Shown one piece after another: positions 21,987-28,878 of a stretch of 40,698 nucleotides of DNA. This DNA comes from a virus. The notes below the pieces were generated by a model that searched no databases, was not told the DNA's origin, and saw nothing but the letters and a program-made list of their open reading frames with translations. Location: the IMG/VR virus record IMGVR_UViG_3300047510_001893, positions 1-40,698 of that record. One strand, given 5' to 3'. How positions within the stretch are numbered: position 1 is the stretch's first letter; every line of letters starts with the position of its first letter. Made by a program: the position numbers and the translations under genes.

Positions 21987-22402
21987 GCAGATTGTAGTTT
22001 TTTTGCAACAGCGTCTGAGTGCTTGCATTTGCGGCGATAACCGAAACCGATACATGGGCAAGTAATATATTTACCTATTATATTAAATTCTACAATATAA
22101 TCTTTACCTTTTGATGTTACTTTAAACTGGCGAATATTTTTAGATTTAGTAATTACCGTTTTTTTCTTTTGATAATCATCTTCAGAAATAAATTGCGGTA
22201 TTAATTTAGATAAACCTTTGTGATTATCTACCACGAATTTACGGTATCGTTTATCTAGAGTTTGGCGAGATTTAAATATCTGAATCTCATTTGAGTGCCA
22301 TTTGGCATATGCGATAACTTGGCCTTTTTTATTGACCAAGTAGGTGTGATTAGGTTGCCGATAATCGACATCCCATTGTGTGATTTCTTTGAGAATTTCC
22401 AT
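21983..22402 (-). CDS. SWIM-type zinc finger protein
   Basis: A 139-residue protein with a C-terminal SWIM motif, CPCIGFGYRRKCKH (CxC...CxH), preceded by KGKDYIVEFN and followed by SDAVAKKL. The N-terminal half (YLVNKKGQVIAYAKWHSNEIQIFKS) looks like a small beta domain. SWIM fingers bind DNA or proteins. The ATG lies only 9 bases after the -10 of its promoter (22412-22439) and has no Shine-Dalgarno, so the message is probably leaderless. Confidence 0.75.
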   Translation of the reverse strand: MEILKEITQWDVDYRQPNHTYLVNKKGQVIAYAKWHSNEIQIFKSRQTLDKRYRKFVVDNHKGLSKLIPQFISEDDYQKKKTVITKSKNIRQFKVTSKGKDYIVEFNIIGKYITCPCIGFGYRRKCKHSDAVAKKLQSA

Positions 22403-22411
22403 AGTTCTTGT

Positions 22412-22439
22412 ATTATAACAGAAGCTAGGAAATTGTCAA
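22412..22439 (-). promoter_or_regulatory. Sigma70 promoter giving a near-leaderless transcript
   Basis: Minus strand TTGACA (22439-22434), 16-base spacer, TATAAT (22417-22412), followed by ACAAGAACT and then the ATG at 22402. Transcription starting the usual 6-8 bases after the -10 would leave zero to three bases before the start codon. Confidence 0.85.
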
Positions 22440-22449
22440 TAGGCAGTGT

Positions 22450-22505
22450 TGTATTAAAACAACAGCGACATTAATGTTGCTTTAACACTACTAAAGCAAC
22501 ATTAA
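22450..22505 (-). terminator. Long hairpin pair ending the clpP-side transcript
   Basis: TTAATGTTGCTTTA (22471-22484) and TAAAGCAACATTAA (22492-22505) form a perfect 14-bp stem with a 7-base loop. On the minus strand a second hairpin, GTTGT-TTTAAT-ACAAC (22463-22448), comes next. They lie between the small genes after clpP and the promoter at 22412-22439, so a transcript-end or processing role is likely. A strong U tract is missing. Confidence 0.5.
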
Positions 22506-22619
22506 CCTTTCAATAGTTGCCTATTGTCTGATTCTCTAAGGTCTTCTTCAAATTCAGCAACCTTGAGCCGATTGAGTTCGGTTTGTAATTGCAATTTCGC
22601 ACCTTCATCTCTTGCAATC
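22502..22619 (-). other. Out-of-frame continuation of a coiled-coil ORF
   Basis: After the A5 run at 22620-22624 the upstream frame stops within seven codons, but the neighbouring frame continues as a good coiled coil: IARDEGAKLQLQTELNRL, then KVAEFEEDLRESDNRQLLKG and TAA at 22502-22504. Its heptads carry on directly from LKRQIRELEEK in the upstream frame. There is no ATG of its own and only a GTG or TTG without ribosome site. It is either joined by a frameshift, broken by a mutation, or affected by a one-base sequence error. Confidence 0.45.
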
Positions 22620-22811
22620 TTTTCCTCAAGTTCACGAATCTGTCTTTTCAATTCATCTTTATGTGACATACTCGGTTTTCTCTTCTCTCGCTAAGCGATA
22701 AAATGATTTGTCGTGATGTTTCTTTTTTTCAAACTTAATAGACTCTTTGTCTTTGTTTTTACGGAATTTTGTTTTGTGAGTCTTTTGGATTTTTTGACCG
22801 CCTGAAATCAT
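22605..22811 (-). CDS. Small basic protein running into a coiled coil
   Basis: A 68-residue frame, MISGGQKIQKTHKTKFRKNK... through a Lys/His-rich stretch to SMSHKDELKRQIRELEEKDCKR. The first 45 residues are very basic, suggesting RNA or DNA contact; the last part starts a coiled coil that continues in another frame downstream. AAAGGAGG lies 13 bases before the ATG, with GTTAG-TTTT-CTAAC between them folding to bring the two together. An internal ATG (22670) could be a second start. Function unknown. Confidence 0.5.
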
Positions 22812-22830
22812 GTTAGAAAACTAACCTCCT

Positions 22831-23406
22831 TTAAAAGATTTGATCAGCGATGCCAAGTTCGATTGCTTCTTCAGCAGTAAACCAAACATCACTTGGCGGA
22901 AGAAGTTTGGTTTTGATTGTACGAGATTCTAGTCCCGTAAATTCTTTGAGTAGTGTTACCATTCTATCATTGATAAGTTCAGTCTCTTTCATTGTAGACC
23001 GCATATCATGGTACTTACCATTGTTAGTATAACTAAATTGATGGCACATGATGCTTGCTGTCTCAGAAACGAACCTATGTCCTTTGGTGCCTGCTGTGAA
23101 TACCATAAATGCAGATGAACATACAGAACCAATAGCAATAGTGCGAATCACTTTGCGAGACTTCTTCATCACTTCAATCAGCGCAAATGCATCTTGCAAA
23201 TTGCCACCATCAGAATTGATATACAGCGTCAACTCACCTCGATCATCTTTTAAATTCTCATAGATGATCCAACGAATTGCAGCCAATGTGTTTTCTTCGT
23301 TAATATCTCCAGTTAAAAAATGAATACGATTATTGAGCATAACAGAATCTATGCCCTCATTCATAGCAACAACATTATCAAGTTTTTCGGTCATTTTTTT
23401 TACCAT
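22831..23406 (-). CDS. ClpP-like serine protease
   Basis: A 191-residue protein of the ClpP/crotonase fold. Ser97 in GSVCSSAFMVFTAG, His122 in SIMCHQFS and Asp173 in PPSDVWFTAEEAIELGIAD form the expected triad, and LYINSDGGNLQDAFALIEVM is the ClpP handle region. Length is that of bacterial ClpP (about 190-207). Phage ClpP-like proteins can act as head proteases or as peptidases with host ClpX/ClpA; no head genes are nearby here. Its ATG overlaps the glycosyltransferase stop as TAATG. Confidence 0.88.
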   Translation of the reverse strand: MVKKMTEKLDNVVAMNEGIDSVMLNNRIHFLTGDINEENTLAAIRWIIYENLKDDRGELTLYINSDGGNLQDAFALIEVMKKSRKVIRTIAIGSVCSSAFMVFTAGTKGHRFVSETASIMCHQFSYTNNGKYHDMRSTMKETELINDRMVTLLKEFTGLESRTIKTKLLPPSDVWFTAEEAIELGIADQIF

Positions 23407-24164
23407 TACAGGTTATCATTAGTGTTTAAAGTTAAAACAAGTCCATCATCTTCAGTTTTCCAAGGCAATTGCCCTTTATATTTCTGTTCCATAAATTTAT
23501 TCCCATTAATGAAGAAATCAGCCTTAACAGAATCACTTCTATTTCCAACTCTATAATTCAATGTGTATTGTTTTGTGGATTTATATCTAGTTTTGTTTTG
23601 GCGCAAAACACTAATCAAAAGTCTATCAACTTCTGGTTGATCCAATCGTGTTCTTCTATACCAAATTGGAGAAGTATGTACTGCCATCATTTTAGGTAAA
23701 AAGTAACAATTAACATCTACAAAATATTCTTGATCACTCAAACAAGAAGGCCAAAGTCCTAGGCTCTCACAATCATCATTGCAAATATATTTACCATCAC
23801 CATCTACAATTTTCCTAAAAGTAAATGCCCAATCATTGCCCTCTACCGTCTTAACTAAAGATTCAACATGTTCTTCATCTAGCCAATTATCTTCATCTAA
23901 AAAAATAAAATAATCAGCATCAATCAAGTAAGGAATGGTGGCATATATTCTGTGACCATTGTAATTACCTGCGCCAGTATTTTCAGGTAAAAACATAGGT
24001 GTGACATTAAAATCTTTTATGATATCACGAACTTTAGTTTCGTATTCTGGGCCATCACAAACCACAACACTCTTAATATTTTTATATGTCTGTTTAGATA
24101 CAGAATCTAAATTTTGTTTCAAATATTTGGTGCCTATTGTAGGCGTCACTACAGCAACTTTCAT
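23406..24164 (-). CDS. Family 2 glycosyltransferase
   Basis: A 252-residue GT-A protein: VAVVTPTIGTKYLKQNLDSVSKQTYKNIKSVVVCDG at the start, ENTGAGNYNGHRIYATIPYLIDADYFIFLDEDNWL with the metal-binding DED as DXD motif, and a His/Trp region near IWYRRTRLD. Cytoplasmic; no membrane segment. It stands apart from the sugar operon at 32-39 kb and is coupled to clpP. Targets could be DNA bases, protein or cell-surface sugars; the sequence does not tell. Confidence 0.85.
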   Translation of the reverse strand: MKVAVVTPTIGTKYLKQNLDSVSKQTYKNIKSVVVCDGPEYETKVRDIIKDFNVTPMFLPENTGAGNYNGHRIYATIPYLIDADYFIFLDEDNWLDEEHVESLVKTVEGNDWAFTFRKIVDGDGKYICNDDCESLGLWPSCLSDQEYFVDVNCYFLPKMMAVHTSPIWYRRTRLDQPEVDRLLISVLRQNKTRYKSTKQYTLNYRVGNRSDSVKADFFINGNKFMEQKYKGQLPWKTEDDGLVLTLNTNDNL

Positions 24165-24167
24165 TTT

Positions 24168-24590
24168 TTACATTCCAGGATATGCTTCTTGTACGAGCTT
24201 AATTGTTAGGTTAGGAATTTTGAATTTTTTCTGCAAAACTTTTACCAGTAGTTCAGCTTCGTCTTTATGAAGAGATTCCAGTACAACTACAAGTAATTGT
24301 TTTTGTTTTTGTGGAGTAAGACCTGCTGGCCTTAACTTATGATCTTTAATAAAACGATACATTTTTTTCACTTCAATACTTAGGTACGAAAAGTTCAGTC
24401 CTGCTGGTTCAACAGCAGGCCTGTAACTTGGCACTTCAACATCAAATTCAACAGATGGTTCTAATGCATACCATAGAAATTCACGAAAGTTTACATGATC
24501 ATATTTTTTCAAAACTGCAATTCGTTCTTGCTTGTTTTGTGCTTGTTGAAACTCATCAAGAATTTCAGTCATCAACTTTTCTTTAATCAT
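24168..24590 (-). CDS. Conserved phage protein (DUF6433-like)
   Basis: A 140-residue helical protein: EILDEFQQAQNKQERIAVLKKYDHVNFREFLWYALEPSVEFDVEVPSYRP, then AGLTPQKQKQLLVVVLESLHKDEAELLVKVLQKKF. The pattern fits a T4-like phage family that I remember as DUF6433, function unknown. Its start overlaps the RNase H stop by one base, pointing to a replication context. Confidence 0.65.
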   Translation of the reverse strand: MIKEKLMTEILDEFQQAQNKQERIAVLKKYDHVNFREFLWYALEPSVEFDVEVPSYRPAVEPAGLNFSYLSIEVKKMYRFIKDHKLRPAGLTPQKQKQLLVVVLESLHKDEAELLVKVLQKKFKIPNLTIKLVQEAYPGM

Positions 24591-25435
24591 TAGAAATCAT
24601 CCAGTACTTCAATTAAGTTTTTGAGCCGGTTGGCAATCATATAGTTCATAAAGTCTTGTTTTGTCTTAGACTCTGTACTTTCGTATTTATTCAAAATGGT
24701 TTCTCTGATTGTATTTGGAATCTTAGTCAGATCAATTAGAGTTTCATTACGAACATAATTTCGCATCATTTCATCGTTACAGAAGTCTTTTGGTTCTTGA
24801 TTCAACCACTTGATGATCTTGGCTTCAGTAATTGGTTTTTGACGGCCGCCTGAAACGAATACATCATCACTCGAAAGAATGTTGGGAATACCATCACCTT
24901 TGTCACCACGAATTACCATCTGTTTCAACTGAACAGAAGGAAATGGTTCTTTTATAAACTTTTTAAGAATTGGCGAATACTGTTCTACATTTGCAAACTT
25001 CTGCAATTGTGCAAAGTCTTTATCAGAGGAAAGAATCATAACCTTTTCAGAAGAAAACTTTTGTGCAAGAGTACCAATGATATCATCGGCTTCTGCACCT
25101 TCAACATCAATTACTTTGTATGGCGAATACTCTTTCAACTCTTCACGAATTTTATTCAATGATTCAAAAATAGAAGACCAGTCATGCCCAGAAGCATCTC
25201 TGGCCTTCTTACGACCTGCTTTGTAATGAGGATAAATCTCTCGACGCCAATAATGCTTGTTGTCACAGGCAATTACAACTTCTGGGCCATGAGACGATTT
25301 AAATTTCTTCACATAGGTACGAATAGTATTCAATATCATATGACGAACTAGGTTTTCATCTACAGAAGTCTTAGATGAACCAATCTGTTCCATAAGATTT
25401 GAAATTGCTATTTGTTGATAATCAAAAATAATCAT
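24590..25435 (-). CDS. rnh: RNase H (T4 rnh type, 5'-3' exonuclease family)
   Basis: A 281-residue protein, T4 RNase H having 305. FEN-family motifs: IFDYQQIAIS at the start, ACDNKHYWRREIYPHYKAGR, the metal-binding EGAEADDIIGTLA, LSSDKDFAQLQ and IRGDKGDGIPNILSSDD. It removes RNA primers and short DNA from lagging-strand fragments with gp32. It lies in the early/middle region with the DUF6433-like gene. Confident on all key acidic residues. Confidence 0.95.
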   Translation of the reverse strand: MIIFDYQQIAISNLMEQIGSSKTSVDENLVRHMILNTIRTYVKKFKSSHGPEVVIACDNKHYWRREIYPHYKAGRKKARDASGHDWSSIFESLNKIREELKEYSPYKVIDVEGAEADDIIGTLAQKFSSEKVMILSSDKDFAQLQKFANVEQYSPILKKFIKEPFPSVQLKQMVIRGDKGDGIPNILSSDDVFVSGGRQKPITEAKIIKWLNQEPKDFCNDEMMRNYVRNETLIDLTKIPNTIRETILNKYESTESKTKQDFMNYMIANRLKNLIEVLDDF

Positions 25436-25447
25436 TTTATACTTTCA

Positions 25448-25666
25448 TTAGTCTGTATGTGGAGGAAGATCAACTTCTTCTTCCCAATATCTGCAATAGA
25501 AATGGTCTCCATAACTATCTATTTCTTTTTGCGGATAACCTTCTGCAACAAGCCAATCGTTAAACTCTTGATATGAAAGATTATCTTTTGGCATTGGTTT
25601 TGGAAACCCATACTTCCAACCAGCAGGAGGGTCACACACTCTTACAGTTCTAGTCATTGTTTTCAT
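25448..25666 (-). CDS. Small hypothetical protein
   Basis: A 72-residue protein, MKTMTRTVRVCDPPAGWKYGFPKPMPKD..., rich in Pro, Tyr and Trp with an acidic end (YWEEEVDLPPHTD). The start could also be the second Met. It overlaps the nucleotidase gene by 17 bases. From memory, short proteins beginning VRVCDPPAGWKYGFP occur in other phages; function unknown. Confidence 0.6.
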   Translation of the reverse strand: MKTMTRTVRVCDPPAGWKYGFPKPMPKDNLSYQEFNDWLVAEGYPQKEIDSYGDHFYCRYWEEEVDLPPHTD

Positions 25667-26150
25667 TCATTATCTCTTTTAGTTTAGAAATAGTTTCATT
25701 CACATCTTTGTGCAGTATCGCAATTCCACCAGCTTCATTGAACGCATCAACAACATCTGGGGTATCGTCAATCAGTAAGTTGCCAGGAAATGCATAGTAT
25801 TTCTTCACTTTGCGGCCTGGAACAAAATTTTCGGGAACTTCAATTCCTTGATTGTATAACCACAAACGCTTTTGTTGACTTACCTCACTATGAAACGGAA
25901 TACCGCCTGTTGACGATAGAATTTCAATACGAACAGGTAACATGCCAACATAATCGATCAGTTCTGAAAAACCAGGAAACCTGTCGAGTGTGGCAAACTG
26001 TTCAGTACGAATAAACTCTTTCCAATTCTTTGAAAAATTTTTACGATCACGATCTTCACCAGCAGCACCTGTACCAAACAATTCTTTGTACCGTTTGTCG
26101 AAGTCTGCAAGGACTCCATCCATATCTAAGTATATTTTATTGATCTTCAC
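25650..26150 (-). CDS. HAD-family 5'(3')-deoxyribonucleotidase-like phosphatase
   Basis: A 166-residue HAD protein: motif I KIYLDMDGVLADFDKRY (Asp9 and Asp11), motif II EILSSTGG, a Lys in RKVKKYYA, and motif IV NLLIDDTPDVVDAF. This is the pattern of phage 5' nucleotidases (NT5C family) that dephosphorylate deoxynucleoside monophosphates. It could adjust host nucleotide pools. Overlaps the upstream gene by four bases (ATGA). Confidence 0.82.
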   Translation of the reverse strand: MKINKIYLDMDGVLADFDKRYKELFGTGAAGEDRDRKNFSKNWKEFIRTEQFATLDRFPGFSELIDYVGMLPVRIEILSSTGGIPFHSEVSQQKRLWLYNQGIEVPENFVPGRKVKKYYAFPGNLLIDDTPDVVDAFNEAGGIAILHKDVNETISKLKEIMNENND

Positions 26151-27220
26151 TTCACTACCCTTAAAAGGATTGTATCATCATTTAAACGACCACTCAAAGC
26201 CGATTCTACGGCACGAATATTACTCAATGCATTACGCAAGTAGACTTTACCGCCAGACAATACTTCTGGCAAAGTTACTTCAGGCTTACGCAACTTTTTC
26301 TGTATAGATTTTTCTTCACTGAAATTCACAATTGACGATCCTTTGACACTTAGACCACCAGCATCAGAAGCCTGATACATACCGAGTTTACGCAACTTGG
26401 TATTGTATACCCACAACTGACTAACACCAATTATACTCTTAATGTCAACAGAAGTCAAGCCAAGTTCTTTAAACTCTCGGCAGTATTTTACTTTGGCAAC
26501 TAATTGTTCAGGCGACTTTTGTTTCTTCTTGCGAGGTTTACGAGACTGTGTTGCAATCTCGGCAAATTTGCCAGCATCAACAATCACCTGATCACAATAT
26601 GCTACAATTTTCTTGAGTTCTGTTTTCTTGAAATTGGAATAACCTTCTTTTAGGTCTTCTTCATCAGTATTCAATACATAATCAAACTCTGCTCGTTTGA
26701 GTTTTACCCAATCAAGAATTTGTTTTACATGTACGCCTTTTACCTCAAGTGTGTGCATAACAGAATACGGCGAAACATTGGCTTTGAATGAGGTGTCAAT
26801 CAGTTCATCGATTTGACCTTCTAGTTCACCAATACAAGCGTTTGCTTTTTCACGAATACGATCTTGAATATTAGATCCTGTTTTTACAACAACAGTTTCT
26901 TCTTTCTTTTCTAATAGTTCTGTTTTGATAGTTTGAATTTCGTTATCAAACCATTCTTTGTCTTTTTCAGTAAGAATAGAACCATTCGTTACGATACGAC
27001 AAATGAAACCAAAAGTAGAAGATTTACTTTTGACTACAGATTCTACATTGAGTTTGAATTTTTTCTTGAAGAAATCGGTAGCATATTTTACCGAATCTTT
27101 TTTGGATTTGTTTTGAGAATACCATGACAACATGCTGCCTAATTCAGAATTGGAAATTTCTTTTGCAACCTTAGGTTCACTACCGACAAATTTTTCGTTC
27201 GCATCAAGAATACGAGCCAT
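26147..27220 (-). CDS. Hypothetical phage protein, early operon leader
   Basis: A 357-residue soluble, Lys/Glu-rich protein that I associate with uncharacterised proteins of marine T4-like phages. N-terminus MARILDANEKFVGSEPKVAKEISNSELGSMLSWYSQNK; a charged helical middle; a basic patch around residue 230 (SRKPRKKKQKS) that may contact nucleic acid; then a possible HTH-like part (LTSVDIKSIIGVSQLWVYNTKL). It has two promoters upstream (27252-27280, 27341-27370), suggesting strong early expression. No catalytic motif. Confidence 0.6.
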   Translation of the reverse strand: MARILDANEKFVGSEPKVAKEISNSELGSMLSWYSQNKSKKDSVKYATDFFKKKFKLNVESVVKSKSSTFGFICRIVTNGSILTEKDKEWFDNEIQTIKTELLEKKEETVVVKTGSNIQDRIREKANACIGELEGQIDELIDTSFKANVSPYSVMHTLEVKGVHVKQILDWVKLKRAEFDYVLNTDEEDLKEGYSNFKKTELKKIVAYCDQVIVDAGKFAEIATQSRKPRKKKQKSPEQLVAKVKYCREFKELGLTSVDIKSIIGVSQLWVYNTKLRKLGMYQASDAGGLSVKGSSIVNFSEEKSIQKKLRKPEVTLPEVLSGGKVYLRNALSNIRAVESALSGRLNDDTILLRVVK

Positions 27221-27251
27221 TATAAATCTCCATTATTATCAATTAACTTAC

Positions 27252-27280
27252 ATTATATATCATTATGTGGCAATTGTCAA
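27252..27280 (-). promoter_or_regulatory. Consensus sigma70 promoter
   Basis: Minus strand TTGACA (27280-27275), 17-base spacer, TATAAT (27257-27252), perfect at both hexamers; about 30 bases ahead of the 357-residue gene. A small hairpin, GTTGT-AAATAA-ACAAC, lies just upstream of the -35 (27288-27303), as at the promoter at 22412-22439. Confidence 0.92.
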
Positions 27281-27340
27281 GCAGGTGTGTTGTTTATTTA
27301 CAACAGTCTGGGTTAATTAATCTATAAGGCATATACCATA

Positions 27341-27370
27341 ATTCTATCATAAAATACACCCAAATGTCAA
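27341..27370 (-). promoter_or_regulatory. Second sigma70 promoter for the same gene
   Basis: Minus strand TTGACA (27370-27365), 18-base spacer, TAGAAT (27346-27341). It lies upstream of the promoter at 27252-27280, directly after the stop of the EF-hand protein gene. Spacing is one base longer than optimal. Confidence 0.65.
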
Positions 27371-27382
27371 ATGCGGCAAACA

Positions 27383-27679
27383 TTATTTTTTGTTCATCCA
27401 TGCCGATACTCCCATAAATGCACCAACAATACCAGCTTGTGCTATGTAAAATAACCCTAGAAGATCAGCTAAAGCAGAAACTCTTTCATTTGATATGATA
27501 GGAGAAAACAGAAGAATTGTAAAAACTATCATACTCCAAATTGCAACCCAAGCCATACGGCGTTGAGCTGATTGTTTACGATTGTCTCTTTCAATCTCCT
27601 GTATTTTCTCCATTTCACTCAATTCATCTTCAGAAATATCACCATCACGATTTACATCATATTTTTTCACATTTGTCAT
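27383..27679 (-). CDS. Membrane protein with an EF-hand-like loop
   Basis: A 98-residue protein. Residues 8-19, DVNRDGDISEDE, match the calcium-binding EF-hand loop (D-x-N-x-D-G-x-I-x-x-x-E). Two transmembrane helices follow, around residues 45-62 (WVAIWSMIVFTILLF) and 72-93 (LLGLFYIAQAGIVGAFMGVSAW). The pair of helices and the small size are compatible with a holin-like or pore protein, but this is not shown. It overlaps the preceding membrane protein gene (ATGA) and closes the late surface module. Confidence 0.6.
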   Translation of the reverse strand: MTNVKKYDVNRDGDISEDELSEMEKIQEIERDNRKQSAQRRMAWVAIWSMIVFTILLFSPIISNERVSALADLLGLFYIAQAGIVGAFMGVSAWMNKK

Positions 27680-28044
27680 TCGATCACTTCTTCAATCACA
27701 TCATCTTTTCTTTCTTGTGATTGTTGTTGTGCTTTGGCACCAGATAATGCAGCATTTTCTCCAGTTCCAGCTAACATAATTCCAGAAAGTGTGCCAGTTA
27801 AGAATGTTGCGATTGGAATAATCAATTCAAAAAACTTTGCATCAATTGGACTTATAGCACCAAGAGGTTGTGATACAAACATAATACTGTAGAGAACGAC
27901 AAAAACTATACCTATAAGTGTTAAAGCAAGACAGACACCAATAAAAACTTTTAAACGAATCATAAGTTCATTGTCTGTCATTCTTGGTCGAACTGGCTGA
28001 ACAGTTTTTGGTTTCATCAACCAATCTTTAATAATTTCAATCAT
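27676..28044 (-). CDS. Two-helix membrane protein
   Basis: A 122-residue protein with two transmembrane helices (about residues 30-55, VFIGVCLALTLIGIVFVVLYSIMFV, and 70-90, FELIIPIATFLTGTLSGIMLAG) and charged, Gln/Glu-rich tails. From memory similar two-helix proteins occur in marine T4-like phages. A holin-like role is possible. It overlaps both neighbours by four bases, so three small envelope genes are made together. Confidence 0.55.
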   Translation of the reverse strand: MIEIIKDWLMKPKTVQPVRPRMTDNELMIRLKVFIGVCLALTLIGIVFVVLYSIMFVSQPLGAISPIDAKFFELIIPIATFLTGTLSGIMLAGTGENAALSGAKAQQQSQERKDDVIEEVIE

Positions 28045-28250
28045 TTAGTATCTCCTCTTATTTTATCTAGTTCTTTGAGAACACCATTTTGATTTTCAAA
28101 AATATGTTCAGGACAAGTTCTACTTACCTCACATATTGGTTTTTGACATTCTTCACTTTTCCAATTTTTTGGATCTTGACATGCGTATCTATAACTTTCA
28201 AAATTGCAACCTGCTAATAATATAGGAACAAACAACATGACATATTTCAT
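28041..28250 (-). CDS. Small lipoprotein
   Basis: A 69-residue protein with a type II signal and lipobox, MKYVMLFVPILLAGCNFES (LAGC, lipid on Cys15). The mature part has five more cysteines (ACQDP, ECQKPICEVSRTCPEH), likely disulfide-bonded in the periplasm. Next to a coiled-coil membrane protein it could be an outer-membrane spanin partner; that is inference from the arrangement. Confidence 0.65.
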   Translation of the reverse strand: MKYVMLFVPILLAGCNFESYRYACQDPKNWKSEECQKPICEVSRTCPEHIFENQNGVLKELDKIRGDTK

Positions 28251-28259
28251 GTTTCCTCC

Positions 28260-28736
28260 CTATTGAGCCAACGGATTGTCTAAAGCTTTCTTAATTTTAC
28301 TATCAACTTCTTTTTCTAAATTTTTCAATTCATCTCTGACATCTTTGACATCTTGCATAGTTTCTCGTTGAGTTTGTTTAACACTTCTTTCAACAGCATC
28401 AACTACACCCTCAAGTCTTCTTATGTCTTGCTTCAAGTTATTATTTATATCTCTAACATATTCGGTAGATTTTTCTGAGTTTTGTTCAAGTACTGCTATT
28501 TTTTTGTTTATTTCACTCAAGTCTGGTGCTACATATTCTTGTATTGCAGCCTTCATATCCATATAGTCTTTATACACTTCAAAAGCACCATATAAACCAC
28601 CAAGTACAGTAGTTAAAATAGTACCCGCAATCATAAGTTTTGCTGGTGTAAAATTGTATCCTCCAATGCTAATAACAGTATTTGGATCAACCGCAGACTC
28701 AAGTTTATCTACAGCTTCATCCATGTTTTTAGACAT
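28260..28736 (-). CDS. Membrane-anchored coiled-coil protein
   Basis: A 158-residue protein: one transmembrane helix at residues 30-50 (LMIAGTILTTVLGGLYGAFEV), then a long coiled coil to the end (EINKKIAVLEQNSEKSTEYVRDINNNLKQDI..., RDELKNLEKEVDSKI). This is the plan of an inner-membrane spanin or of a virion anchor. It lies beside a lipoprotein gene, which fits a two-gene spanin, but other explanations are open. Confidence 0.6.
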   Translation of the reverse strand: MSKNMDEAVDKLESAVDPNTVISIGGYNFTPAKLMIAGTILTTVLGGLYGAFEVYKDYMDMKAAIQEYVAPDLSEINKKIAVLEQNSEKSTEYVRDINNNLKQDIRRLEGVVDAVERSVKQTQRETMQDVKDVRDELKNLEKEVDSKIKKALDNPLAQ

Positions 28737-28737
28737 T

Positions 28738-28875
28738 CTACTCTCCCTTTTGTTTTTCTATTTGTTGTTGCACTACAGGAGTTATTGGTTCTCCAGTAGT
28801 ATGTTCTATTACTTTATTTGCACTCCACCAACCTAAAGCTGTGAAGAATCCTACAATAAATGCAGTTGCTGCCAT
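28738..28875 (-). CDS. Small membrane protein (45 residues)
   Basis: ATG at 28875 to TAG at 28738-28740. Encodes MAATAFIVGFFTALGWWSAN, one transmembrane helix, followed by a short polar tail (KVIEHTTGEPITPVV...EKQKGE). A similar MAAFLAGFFTALGWW-type peptide occurs in marine T4-like phages from memory. It lies in the gap between two membrane protein genes; AAGGATAAAA precedes the start. Confidence 0.6.
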   Translation of the reverse strand: MAATAFIVGFFTALGWWSANKVIEHTTGEPITPVVQQQIEKQKGE

Positions 28876-28878
28876 TTT

